Shown piece after piece: positions 9,498 to 19,047 of a DNA stretch of 29,768 nt. Positions within the stretch are counted from its first letter, which is position 1. Each line of letters opens with the position of its first letter. The DNA is taken from NCBI GenBank assembly GCA_013306675.1, contig JABLUY010000344.1, positions 1 through 29,768 on the forward strand, in the 5' to 3' direction. Source of the stretch: Thraustochytrium sp. TN22. Taxonomy: Eukaryota > Sar > Bigyra > Thraustochytrida > Thraustochytriidae. The notes below the pieces were generated by a model. It was not told where the DNA came from. It saw only the letters and a program-made list of their open reading frames with translations, and searched no databases. The translations under genes and the position numbers were made by a program.

Positions 9498-9981
9498 CCT
9501 GCCGGCCGCCGCGCGCCGCGCCGCCCGCGCTGGCCTCCGCCGCCCGCTGCGTCTCCGCCTCGGCCTCGGCCGGCTCCTCCCCCTCCTCCTCGCCCTGCTC
9601 GGCGCCCTCCAGCCCGAGCGCGCTCGAGCGCGGCGCCCGGAGGGCGGCGGCGGGGCGCGCGAGCCGCGGTCGCCGCCGCGCGCGCCGGGCCGGGCGGGCG
9701 GGCGGGCGGGCGCGCGCGCGGGGCGGAGTCGGGTCGAGTCGAGTCGAGTCGGCGGCGCGGTTCTGTTCTGCCAGTGCTGGACGAGCGGCGCGAAGAACTT
9801 GACCTCGAAAGGGCCCAGCCGCGGATAGGGCGGTTGGCGCGCACCGGGGCGCGCGCGGGCGCCGCCCGGCTCTGCGCCTAACGGCGGCGGCGCGCTCGGG
9901 CGGGGCAGGCGGCGGCGGCGATCAAAGTCGAAGCCGGGGCGCGCGGCGAGGAGCGGCGAGGAGCGGCGAGGAGCGCGGGAG
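9498..9981. promoter_or_regulatory. Divergent intergenic region (DnaJ / RNase H2C) with G-quadruplex motif
   Basis: 484 nt between two divergent starts, with no ATG on either strand until the two start codons. It contains six GGG runs with 1-2 nt loops on the + strand (9687-9710), a strong G-quadruplex-type pattern, followed by alternating CG, then a (TCGAG)3 repeat (9734-9750). It presumably serves as a bidirectional promoter, inferred from gene orientation; no known factor site is recognisable. Confidence 0.5.
9941..9977 (+). repeat. 10-bp tandem repeat just before the RNase H2C start
   Basis: The unit GAGCGGCGAG occurs twice exactly (9951-9970), flanked by imperfect copies at 9941-9950 and 9971-9977. 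It ends a few bases before the ATG at 9982, so it is probably transcribed as part of the leader. Confidence 0.85.
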
Positions 9982-10419
9982 ATGGGCGGCGAGGAGGGCT
10001 GCGCGCAGCTGCGCGGGCTGCAGGAGGCGCAGAGGGCGCTCAAGGCGTCCAAGGTGATGCACCTGCCGTGCAAGGTGCACCACGACGGCGTGGCGGACGT
10101 GGAGGCGTACTTTCGACAGGCGCAGGCCGGCGTCACGGCGAGCTCCGTGGTGGACGCAGAGGGGGAGCGCGCGCAGGTGCTGGAGGCCACCTTTCGCGGG
10201 CGTAAACTCCTCGGGGCGGAACTTGACCTGCCGGACGGCGCCCAGGGCTTCGTGCTCGAGGAGCAGCGCGCGCACGCGCCGGGCGCCGCGCCACGGTGGG
10301 ATTGCCAGGCTGTCTTTGACAAGATCACCTACTGGAACTATGACCGCATGCCCTCGGACGTCGACGAGGCACGTCGATGGGCCGACTGGATCGACCTGTC
10401 CGCCGCCATCAACTCCTGA
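9982..10419 (+). CDS. RNASEH2C: Ribonuclease H2 non-catalytic subunit C
   Basis: 145 residues; human RNASEH2C is 164. RNase H2 removes ribonucleotides from DNA and degrades RNA-DNA hybrids in the nucleus; subunit C forms a scaffold with subunit B for the catalytic A subunit. Family landmarks are present: HLPC near the N-terminus (27-30), then FRGRKLLGAELDLPDGAQGF (71-90), matching the human FRGR-x-L-x-G-x(2)-V-x-VP-x-G pattern, and a C-terminal block with FDKITYWN, PS and a Trp-rich helix (WADWIDLSAAI) like the human ending. The region that is acidic and disordered in human is short here. The start is the only reasonable ATG and follows the 10-bp repeat. No targeting signal is evident. Confidence is high although the family diverges quickly. 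Confidence 0.9.
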   Translation: MGGEEGCAQLRGLQEAQRALKASKVMHLPCKVHHDGVADVEAYFRQAQAGVTASSVVDAEGERAQVLEATFRGRKLLGAELDLPDGAQGFVLEEQRAHAPGAAPRWDCQAVFDKITYWNYDRMPSDVDEARRWADWIDLSAAINS

Positions 10420-10436
10420 CCGTGACCGAAAGGGAC

Positions 10437-10530
10437 TCGTCGACAAATTCTTTGCATCGCCTCATGGCCTTTTGCGCTGTGCATCGTCGACGAGTTCTTT
10501 GCATCGCCTCATGGCCCTTTGCACTGTGCA
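10437..10530 (+). repeat. 47-bp tandem duplication in RNase H2C 3' region
   Basis: Two head-to-tail 47-bp copies, 10437-10483 and 10484-10530, differ at four positions (43/47 identical). Each begins TCGTCGAC and contains TTCTTTGCATCGCCTCATGG. They start 17 nt after the RNase H2C stop codon and so lie in its presumed 3' UTR. No similar copy was noticed elsewhere in the window. Confidence 0.95.
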
Positions 10531-10574
10531 AGTCTCGGGCCGGCCCGCGCCGGGCCGTAACGATACGTACGATA

Positions 10575-10580
10575 AATAAA
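10575..10580 (+). terminator. Candidate AATAAA polyadenylation signal
   Basis: A canonical AATAAA hexamer about 155 nt after the RNase H2C stop, in a short AT-rich patch (10571-10615) within GC-rich DNA. It fits the 3' end of the RNase H2C transcript. It is the clearest such signal in the window's convergent gaps. Confidence 0.5.
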
Positions 10581-10695
10581 TGGTTTGCAAAACGGAATAT
10601 AGCGACTACGAACTAAGTTGAGTGGGTGGGTGGGCCGCGCGGGGAGGTAGGATAGGGTACATGGAGCGCACGTGCGCGACGCGACGCGCGCGCGC

Positions 10696-11515
10696 TCAGC
10701 CTCGACGAAAGGCATCGGTCTCCACGATGGCAATGTAAAAGTCGACAGTGCGACTCTGCAGCAGCTTGAGGACGAGCAGAAAGAAAGCGAGGATTCCAGC
10801 CTCAATGGACACCCGGTTGCGGTAGGCGAGGGCCAGACAGCAGGCGACGAGCGCGTTGACGAGCGCCAGCGCGTTCCAGACGGCGTAGTGGCGGCCCATT
10901 CCCGAGAGCGGGAACACGACAAAGGTGAGCCCGCAAAGCGGCGCCACGACGAGTGCGCCCGGGTAGAGCGCCAGCATGAGCACGAGGGGAAGGCGCGAGC
11001 ACACTGGGCCGACGCGGTCCACACAGAGGAAGGTGGTGAGCAGAAAAAACGTGCACAGCGTGTCGCACAGCAGAAGCGCCGAAATGAAGGACCGGTAGAA
11101 GTTACGGTGCTTGTGCTTGCGCGGGCGGCGGTTCTGCAGAATGCCCAGCTTCTTGCGCAGACCCGGCAGCAGCGCGTGCAGGTTCACGGGGCACGAGACG
11201 CAGTCGAAGTCCTCCTCATCCTCCTCGAAGTCCGAATCCTCCGGGTGAACTCGCGTCAAAATCTCGCCCGTTGCGGGCAGCTCTTCGTTCGGTTCGTACA
11301 TGTTGCCCTCAGCCCCGTTCGCGTCCAGGAGGTCCTCAGCGTCCCACGGCACGCCCGACTCGGCCGCTGTTGACGCACCGTCGAACCCGAAGGTGGAGAT
11401 GCCGCTCCTAGCGCTGCGCCCAGGAGCCAAGACGCGCGCACCCAGTGGCAGCTGCTGTTGCTGTTGCAAGGAAAAGAGGGCGTCCAGCGGCTGCTGGGGC
11501 TGTTGGTGTTGTGAT

Positions 11516-11557
<42 letters not shown>

Positions 11558-14500
11558 GCCGCCGCGTCGAGAGAAAGCGAAAGCGAAAGCTCGTCGCGTG
11601 AGCGCGCCGAGGCGACAGAGAGCCTTTCCGAGCCGCTGGTCGCCCAGGGTTCGCTCTGCCCACCATGCAGAGGGACTACGGGCTCCTGGCGGTCAAACGA
11701 GGGCGAGGGCCGAAGGCCCGGCGGCGGCGGCGTGCCGACCAAGGCCGTCTCGGACGCCGTGAAGAGCTCCTCGGCCCGCTGCCTCTCGGCCTGGAGACGC
11801 TCGAGCGTCTCAAACTCCTGCACGGCGGCTTGCGCGGCGCGGCGCTCCTCGGTGGTCATGCTGTCGACCAGGAGCGAGTTGCGAGGCGGTGGTGTGGCGG
11901 GCGCGATGGTGCTGTGGTCGTCGTTGAGCGCGATAGACCCGCTGCGACCCACGGGCTCGGATAGATGGTCCTCACCAAACAGGTCCCCGCCCAAGGCTAG
12001 CTCGTTGGCCAACTCCTCGGGCGTCCCACCAAGGCCGCGACGATCGCCACTTGCGCCCGAAGCACCGCCTCGCAGCGTACGGTCGCTGCGCATCCGCAGC
12101 CTGCTGCCGGACTGCGATGACAGCAACTGCTGCTGCTGCTGCTGCTGCGCTCGCGTCTGGTCGTGGTGCTCCTGCTGATGCTGTTGCGCCATCTCCTCGT
12201 CCAGGCTAAGCAGGAGGGCCAGGCGGCGCTCGCCGTCGTCGGCCGGACAGTTGGGTGTGGCGAAGAGACCGAGGCGCACGCGCAGGCCGCCGAGGCGGTC
12301 CGGATCTGAGTTGTAGCGGCCCAACACGCGGAGCGCTGGCTGCGAGCTGTTGCCGAGCGCCTGCAGGTCCACCTTGCGCAGCGTCGAGTTGAGCTCCTCG
12401 ACGAGCTGGAACCAGGGTTCGTCAATGAAAGAGCGCAGCTCGACAATCTGCGGGATGGCCCGTATCAGCACATCGCTTGTGTCCACATGCAACGGCTGCC
12501 AGTAGGAGCCGTCGCCGGCCAGAAAGACGAGCATGGGCAGGCGGCGCTGGCGCGCCGCGGCGTTGAGCGGCTTGCTGGCCAGCACGTCAATATAGCCAAC
12601 CGTGCACTCGGCGTCGTGACCGAACTTGAAAGAGTTCATGAGGGCGCGTGCGCGCGCGCTCAGGATGCACTTGTGGTCGTACGTCTCGAAAAAGGCCTGC
12701 AGGCGGCCCGCACAAACCTCGCGCTGGCGCCGCATGTACAGGTATCCGAGCGGGTAACACACGACGTGCAATGCGGCGGAAACGAACCAGATCCACGTGG
12801 AGTAGGTAGCCAGCTCGCTCACCTCCGCCGCCATTTCGGAAAAGGCGGTCGCATCGAACCAGCCGGATTCCTTCATCTCCAGAGGCAGTTGCGGTGGGAA
12901 GTGCCACGGCTGCTGCACCGAGTTTTGGCCCGCCAGGTAGATGCGTTTCAGGTGCGAGCGCACGTCGGCCTCTTGCAGGCTGCCCTGCGCACGCCGCACA
13001 CCGGACGCGCGCAGGCTGGAATGGCTGCGCGCGCTATGGAGCCGCGAGTTGGCCGTGCGGAGCGGCACAAAGACCTCGCCATGGTCTTCGTGTTCCTCGT
13101 CGTCGCCAGGGCCGGTACCGCCACTCCCGGGCCGCCCCCCGCCGGCGCCCCCGCCGGTCTCATTGTCGTGTAGGAGCGAGGTCTCCAAGTCGGTGGCGTC
13201 TTCGAAGCCCATTTCCCGCCGGTGTTGCATGAGGCCGCGCCGGCTCTGCTCCCGCTTCTGGATCATCTTGGCCATATTGGCATAATAGCCTGGGCACCAC
13301 TCGACGCGCGTACAGACGCAGGTGAAGACGATCACCAGGCCGAGCCCGAGCGAGGCAAGCACCGTCGCGAACACCACAATACCGCCCATGCTGTCGATGA
13401 GGTTCTCGAGCGGGGTGACGCAATTCGGGAGCACGTAGCCCGCGTTGCACAATACCGGGCAGTCGCTGTGCGATGAGCCCTCCGCGAGCCAGTCACAGGT
13501 CCCTAGCGCGATGCACGGCTTGCGCTGGCACGGCTCACACGGCGCCGACCCCGTGTCGTCCTTGTAAAACCCGAACGGGCACACTGAGCACCACGTTCCG
13601 CCGTGGCCCAGGCTACACTCGGGCGACATGATGGTGCCCTCGAAGCCGCTGCGCGCACGGTACTCGAGCGAGGCGCTCCCCTTCACGTAGTCATCCTCGT
13701 CCAGTCCAGCCAGGACAGGAGCGCCCGGCGCCTCGTTGCCCTGCGGGCCGCCCTCCACGAGCACTGGGACGACGAAGTTGCCAAAGTGGGTGCATGCAAA
13801 GCCGCTCGGCGGCGCCAGCTGGTTGCTGGCCGAGTCCAAGGCCAAGGCCGAGGCCGAGGCGACCGCTGACACCTGGCCGGGCGCGACCGCGTCAACAAAG
13901 TGGATGGCGAGGTCCCGAGACATTCTCACGCCCAGTAACCCAAAGAACTCGTCCGCAAAGTCGACAGCCACGCGACCGCCGCCGCCGCCGCCGCCGCCGC
14001 CCGCTCCGCCTGCGCCGCCGCGCGCGGACACGTGGCCTGCGATGCCATCAAGCGCACAGACGCTGGGCGCGTCGATATGGATGGCGCCCCCAGATCCGCC
14101 GCCACCCGCAGAGCGCTGCTTGAAGTCCTGGCCGCTGCCGCTGGAGCCATCGCTGGTGACGTAGCCCTCAAGGCGTAGCGCCAGCGAGGCGCCCATCATG
14201 ATCACACCGCCGCCGGTGCCACCCCCGATACCGCCGAGCCCGCTGCCGCCGCCCGAGCCGGAGAGGATGGGGAAGCTCATCGAGTCGTAGGTGCGGCCGG
14301 GCTCCGTGCAGCCGACACCTGGGCCGCCCAGGCCGCCGTGGCCGCCGCCGCCGCCCGCGCTGGCGGAACTCGTACAGCCGGCGCCCGGGCCGGCGTCCGC
14401 GAGACACCCTTGGCCTGTGGCTGTCACGTGGCCCTTGATGCGCATAGTGGGCGCACACAGGAGTACGCTGCGCGCCGTGACCTCGGCGCCCGAGTCCACG

Positions 14501-16830
14501 AAGATGTTGGTGATGACGCTCAGGTTCTTGTCTGCAGCCACAGCGCCCAGCGGCTCGACCGTCGACCGGAGCACCATTGCGGACAGAGAATAGTTGCTGA
14601 AGACGTCCGGACTTGCGCGCAGCGCGCGGCGCGCGAGCGGCGAGGCGCCCGGCGGCGCCGCGGCCGCCAATGCGCCGGTAAAGTCTTTGCATACCTTGCG
14701 CGTCTCCACCTGCGCGCACGCCGGGATGTAGGTGGCGCGCAGCTTGCCGGCCATGATGATGGTGTCGTTGGAGACGAGCGCGATGCGGTCGCTGACCACC
14801 GAGGAGCCTGGGCGCAAGTAGATGGTCTTGGCGAAGGCGCGGAAGAAGGACGTGAGCCCGCTCACGACCGCTGGCGCGGTCTGCCGCGACTGCGACTGGG
14901 ACGATGACTGGGGCGACGACTGGGACGAGGATGATCCTGGAGACGACGGCGGCGGCAGCAGCTCCTGCATTGTGGCCTCTTGCGACTGCATCGTTCCATC
15001 CACCAGCAGACTGTGTGAGACATCCACGTGCACGGGGCCCGTGAAGAAGAAGGTGGAAGAGCTGTCGAGCGTAAAGTCCCCGGCGGTCACCTCAATGTCC
15101 GCCCCGCTCGTGGCGCGCACGGAGCTGCCCGAGTTGAGCTGCAGCGAGGCGGTGCGGAGCGTGCGCACCGACACGAGGCGGCCAGCGCTGATGAGGATGC
15201 CAGCCTCCTGGCGGTCCATGCTGCTTGGCGAGAGTGGCGAGTCCGAGGACGAGGTATCGAAGCGCAGCACGCTGGCATCCACGATGCCGTACTTGTTGAT
15301 CTGCAACGCGGAGAAGAGCACCGGGAAGCCGCGCACCACGGCGCGCTCCATGTCCTCCCCGGAGTAGCGGAGCGGCGTCGTGGCCTGCGCAAAGTCAGGC
15401 GCCATGCACTGGCCTGACGCCGGGCAGTTGCTCACCTGCACCACAGCGTCGACGATCCTGAGGCCTTGTACGAGCCCGAACGTCGTGATTGTGCCGGCTG
15501 CGCCGCCGTTGCAGTTCGTTGTGTCCATCATATCGCCAGGCGTGCGTCTGCTGCGCGTCAGCAGACCGCCGTAGGCACGAATGGCAAAGCTCTCCCGGCG
15601 GATGGACAGCATGGACGCGATGGCGATGCGGCCGCCACCGCCAGCGCCCGCCGCCTCGCGCGCCGAGTCCGCCCCGACAGCAGACAAGGCCGACGCCGTG
15701 TCCCGCGCCTGCGTGGCGGTGCCAGCGCCCAAAAAGTCCGTCGCGTTCACCACGATGGTGCCACCGGCGCCCGACCCGCAGTCCTGCGAGCAGTCGCTGG
15801 CAGCCGCACCGCCGTCCGCCAGCACCGTGCCGCTGATGGTGGTGCGCCCGCCGGACTCCAGGTAGACGCGACCGCCCCCACGGCCGCTCTTGAGGGCGCT
15901 CATGCTGCTGCTGCCACTGCTGCCGCCGCCATAGCCGTAGCCGTCGAGCACGCCCCCACCGGTGACGGCAGCGGGCACGGGCGCCTCGGCGTCGTCGAAG
16001 TCGGCCCACTTGCGCCAGGGCGCAATGGCGTCACCCAGGGGCGCGCCGGCCCGATCGGGCGCCTGCGAGCAGCTGCTCTGGCCGCCGCGGCCGCCGTTGC
16101 TGCCGCCGAAGCCGGCCAGGGCGCGTCGCGCTGCCGACCTGTACGAGAGGCCCTGCGCCGTCACGTTGATGGTGCTGCCCGTCATGAGCTCGATGTTCTC
16201 GGTAGCGCGCAGCCACACCGTGGATGCCTCGAGGCGCGCGCCAGGGTAAAAGGTCACGTTCCCAGCGACACGCCAGCCGATCTCGCAGAGCGCCGCGGTG
16301 CCGCCCGTTTCGGAGAAGAGCTCGAAGGACTCATCCAGCTCCAGATTGCCGTTCACGCGGCACGAGCACGAGCAGGCGCCGCGGCCGCTGCCGCGCCGCC
16401 TGCACCGCATCGCGTAGCTGCCCGTCAGCCTGCACGTCGCCGAGGTTGAGGTTGAGGATGAGGTTGCGTTCGCGCACTCCATGGTCTCCACGCCCGGCGC
16501 GTCATCGCCGCGTCCCTTCGCTACGTGCTGGCGGTCTTGTTTTGGCTGCTCATCGTGCTCCAGCTCGTCGGCCAGCGAGCCTGAGCACGTGCACAGCGCT
16601 GCCTCTGCGCTCGAGCTCGTCGCGAGCGCCGCGGCGAGCGCCGCGAGGACCGCCGCGGCGAGCCGCCCCCGCCAGCCGCGCCTGCGCCCGCGCCGGCGCG
16701 CGTCGCCGCCTCGTCGCGGCGCTGACGTCCGCGGCCGCATGGCCTCGTCCGCGTCCGCGGCCGACCCCCGCGCGCGCCGCCTCGACGGCGCCGCGGCCGC
16801 GCGCGTCGCCGCGTCGCCACGGCCCGTCAT
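10696..16830 (-). CDS. Large glycine-rich receptor-like membrane protein, homologous to plant AT5G11700-type proteins
   Basis: 2044 residues from the ATG at 16830; an in-frame ATG at 16740 (codon 31) is equally plausible and gives a shorter n-region before the signal peptide (hydrophobic core about 57-70, cleavage near AEA at 77). The lumenal/extracellular part (about 80-1145) has Gly-rich segments and repeated IELMTGSTINV / LEASTVWLRA-type beta-rich units. A Cys-rich ephrin-receptor-like module (about 1069-1137, CPFGFYKDDTGSAPC and CDW...CNAGYVLPNC) precedes a membrane segment (about 1148-1173). The cytosolic part has IYLAGQNSVQQPWHF (about 1294), a second hydrophobic segment (about 1342-1365), LVFLAGDGSYW (about 1432) and GLRVRLGLF. 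This order and these motifs match the glycine-rich transmembrane proteins of Arabidopsis (AT5G11700, AT4G32920, AT5G47020). A long Gln/Ser-rich insert (about 1540-1880) and about four more hydrophobic segments (1910-2035) end it. Function is unknown even in plants. Confidence 0.88.
11515..11556 (-). repeat. CAG/CAA run encoding 14 Gln in receptor-like protein
   Basis: Twelve CAG then two CAA codons on the - strand, in the disordered cytosolic part of the receptor-like protein. A second run of about eight Gln codons is at about 12126-12149. Both are likely to vary in length. Confidence 0.9.
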
Positions 16831-17574
16831 CCTCCGCGAGCGAGCTCAGCGAGGCCAGCGCCAGCGCTGGATGCCGGAGGCCTGGAGCGCCTCGCCTCAG
16901 GCGGCTGCCGGCCGGCTGCCGGCGCGCGCCGCGCGGGCCCGCCCGCCTGCCGCGCCGCTGGGCGCCGCCGCGCTCCGCGCCGGCCGGCCTGCCGACGGCC
17001 GGGCGAAGACGATCGACTTTGACGGCCGAATTCGAATTCGAATTCCATTCCAATTCGAATCGAGGCGGGGCGCGCAAGTGCGACTCTCCCTGCGCCTCAC
17101 GCCCTTGCGCGCGGGGGGCAGCCACTGCCGCGCCGCCGCCGCCAAGTCGGGCCGTTGCTTTGCCCCACTTGCGCCCGCTGGGACCGGGGGGCACGCGGGA
17201 ACTGTCCCAGCGCCGCGCGCGCCGCGGCGCGTCGCGAATCCTTTCGGACGCGCTCCGGACGCGCGCCGCTGCGCGCTCAGCGCTCGCTCGCGTCGCACTG
17301 CACCCAGCGCCACTGGGCCCGCGAAGGGGGAAGGCTAGGCAGGGGAGGAGGGGGGGCTGCAAGGAGGAAAGTTTTGCTGGCACGGAGGGCGCGCAGCGAA
17401 ACGGGCGGGGCCAGAGGGGCAGCGGCGGCAAGGAGGAAGCAGGCGGCGGGCAGCGGAGGCAGAGGGGGAGGCGCCACTGGGCGGCGCGGGGCGCAGAGGG
17501 GCCGCTGCTGCTGCAGCTCCGCTCGTGGCGCGGCACGGGCATTGAATCAACGCTGCCGCTCTTCTCGTGCCCAG
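16831..17574. promoter_or_regulatory. Divergent intergenic region, receptor-like gene side
   Basis: This part of the 1.3 kb gap between the two divergent starts (16830 and 18139) should hold the receptor-like gene promoter and the first, non-coding exon of the ATP synthase gene. From about 16874 to 17574 the + strand has no ATG. Apart from the AATTCG patch at 17029-17060 and purine-rich + strand sequence at 17330-17500, I see nothing recognisable and no convincing gene. Confidence 0.5.
17029..17060. repeat. Self-complementary AATTCG repeat patch
   Basis: Overlapping EcoRI-like units (AATTCGAATTCGAATTC, then CATTCC and AATTCGAAT) form an AT-rich, largely palindromic stretch in DNA that is otherwise mostly G and C. 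It lies about 200 nt upstream of the receptor-like gene start and about 1.1 kb upstream of the ATP synthase start. It may be a protein-binding site; this is inference from composition and symmetry only. Confidence 0.7.
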
Positions 17575-17629
17575 GTACGTGGTCGCGCGCGCGCGCGGCC
17601 GGCGCGGCGCGGCGGCGGCGGCGCCGCCG

Positions 17630-17656
17630 CCCCGCCCGCCCCGCCCGCCCCGCCCG
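17630..17656. repeat. Three 9-bp CCCCGCCCG tandem copies
   Basis: Three exact head-to-tail copies inside the candidate leader intron, within a C-run-rich stretch that could form a G-quadruplex on the - strand. It is flanked by GC-only low complexity. Confidence 0.85.
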
Positions 17657-17997
17657 CCGGCGGCGGCGGGGCGGCGCGGGGGAGGATGGAGATGGATGGG
17701 TGGATGGCCGGGAGCCGCACAGATGGCCGAGCGAGAGGCTACGCCGCGCCCGACGCCGCCGACGGCGACGAGGGCCGGGCGGGCGCGCGACAGCGGCGGG
17801 CGGCGGGCGGCGTGCCGCGAGCGTGCTCCGCAAGCCGCCCGCCGCGCAGCGCCCGGCGCCTTGCCGCGCGGCGCGGCCGAGCCGGCCGGCAAGGCGCGTG
17901 TGGCGGCGAGGCGCGCGCCGCCGTCGCCTCTTGTATCTATCTATCTCTCTATGGCCAAGGAGGTGGTGGCGCTGCTGCACACGCAGCTCGTGCGCGA

Positions 17998-18012
17998 GGG
18001 GGGGGGGGGGGG
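17998..18012 (+). repeat. 15-nt G homopolymer
   Basis: An unbroken run of 15 G in the candidate leader intron of the ATP synthase gene. Its length may be uncertain in the assembly, since homopolymers are prone to sequencing error. It follows a CTATCTATCTCTCTATGG stretch (about 17936-17952). Confidence 0.9.
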
Positions 18013-18138
18013 AGACGGGGAGGGGGCGCAGGTGAAGCAGTCGAGGCGAGGTTCGATGATGGACGGAGGGATAACTGACGCTCAATGTACGCACGCGCGC
18101 CATGGTTGCACAGCCGACGGATAGGCAGGCTCAGCAAG

Positions 18139-19047
18139 ATGCTTCGCACGCTGGCGTCCAAGACGGCGCGGCCCCTGAGCCGCGCGGTGCCGCGCAGCAC
18201 CCAGGTGCTGAGCGTGCGCAACCTGCACGGCTCGCCGGTGTCGCAGGACAAGGAGGCGCCCCTGGGCCCGAGCCTGATCGAGCAGTACAAGCTGGATGAC
18301 CCGACCCGCTACGTGCCGCTGACCCTGGGCGGCTTCGGTCTGGCTACCCTGACCGGCCTGTACCACATCGACGGCGAGTCGCAGCTGCTCGTCTTGTGGG
18401 TGCTCTTCTGCGGTACCGTCTACTCGCGCGGCGGCCCCATGATCGCCGAGATGTTCGACGAGATGAAGGGCCAGATCAAGGCCGAGACCGCCAAGCTCGA
18501 GCAGGCCGAGATTGACGCCGTCAAGCTCGCCCTCGACGCGCACAAGAGCCAGCTCTCGCTCTCGGACGACGTCAAGTCCCTCTTCGCCGCCCAGCAGGAG
18601 GTCGTTGGCAACATCGTCTCGAGCGCCGAGAACCGCCTCAAGCGTCAGATCCGCAACGACGTCGTCAAGAAGCTCGACTACATGGTTCTGGAGGAGACCA
18701 AGTTCAGCGACTCGCTCCGCACCGTGCTCGTCGACGGCGCCACTGCCTCGGTCAAGGAGTCCTACGCTGGCAAGGACGCCAAGAAGCTCCGCGCCTCGGC
18801 CCTCGACGCCGCCATCAGCGCGCTCTCCAACCCGGCCTCTGCCAAGAAGGACGGCACCGTGTCCGATCTCTACAAGCAGCACTTCAAGAACTTCCAGGAC
18901 CAGCTCAAGTCCAAGCAGGGCACCGAGGTCGAGCTCACCGCCGAGGAGCGCGCCGAGCTCCAGGAGGCCGCCGACGCCGTCATCCGCCGCGACGACCTTG
19001 GCGTCACCTACGAGGCCCCCAAGACGGTCAAGCTCAACGTCGCCTAA
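18139..19047 (+). CDS. ATP5PB: Mitochondrial ATP synthase Fo subunit b (peripheral stalk)
   Basis: 302 residues. Subunit b links the membrane Fo sector to F1 as part of the stator of the inner-membrane ATP synthase. The N-terminus is a clear mitochondrial presequence: Arg/Ser/Leu-rich, no acidic residues, ending near RNLHGSP. Next come two hydrophobic stretches (about 58-77 and 80-97) with RYVPLTLGGFGL and LFCGTVYSRGGPMIAEMFDE, matching the Mt_ATP-synt_B family (human VYGIKKYGPFVADFAD region). A long charged helical region follows (100-225), then a C-terminal extension beyond the animal protein. An in-frame ATG at 18085 would add 18 residues, but the presequence begins more naturally at 18139, and 18085 falls within the candidate leader intron. 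Codons are strongly biased to C at the third position, more than in neighbours, as expected for high expression. TAA stop. Confidence 0.93.
   Translation: MLRTLASKTARPLSRAVPRSTQVLSVRNLHGSPVSQDKEAPLGPSLIEQYKLDDPTRYVPLTLGGFGLATLTGLYHIDGESQLLVLWVLFCGTVYSRGGPMIAEMFDEMKGQIKAETAKLEQAEIDAVKLALDAHKSQLSLSDDVKSLFAAQQEVVGNIVSSAENRLKRQIRNDVVKKLDYMVLEETKFSDSLRTVLVDGATASVKESYAGKDAKKLRASALDAAISALSNPASAKKDGTVSDLYKQHFKNFQDQLKSKQGTEVELTAEERAELQEAADAVIRRDDLGVTYEAPKTVKLNVA

Larger units (their letters stand above)
17575..18113 (+). other. Candidate 5'-leader intron of the ATP synthase subunit b gene
   Basis: The donor CCAG/GTACGT is at 17571-17580. A branch-point-like ATAACTGAC (branch A about 18078) lies 35 nt before an acceptor TTGCACAG ending at 18113. 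The enclosed 539 nt contains about ten + strand ATGs, including one at 18102 out of frame with the protein and one at 18085 in frame, while about 700 nt before the donor has none. Removing it would leave a short ATG-free leader joined to the 18139 start. Alternative acceptors at 18128 and 18134 are possible. Inferred from sequence only. Confidence 0.55.

Noticed and set aside
9498-10328. N-terminal extension of the DnaJ gene over the RNase H2C gene
   Set aside because: The J domain begins right after the ATG at 9497; upstream sequence is Arg/Pro/Ala low complexity and antisense to RNase H2C.
9922-17022. Shared 10-mer TCAAAGTCGA upstream of RNase H2C (9922-9931) and, in reverse, of the receptor-like gene (17013-17022)
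   Set aside because: About one shared 10-mer is expected by chance between two gaps of these sizes when both strands are considered.
16550-18103. Long open frames on both strands in the 16.8-18.1 kb gap
   Set aside because: All are Arg/Ala/Pro low complexity in GC-only DNA, overlap one another, and show no domain; they fit chance frames in stop-poor sequence.
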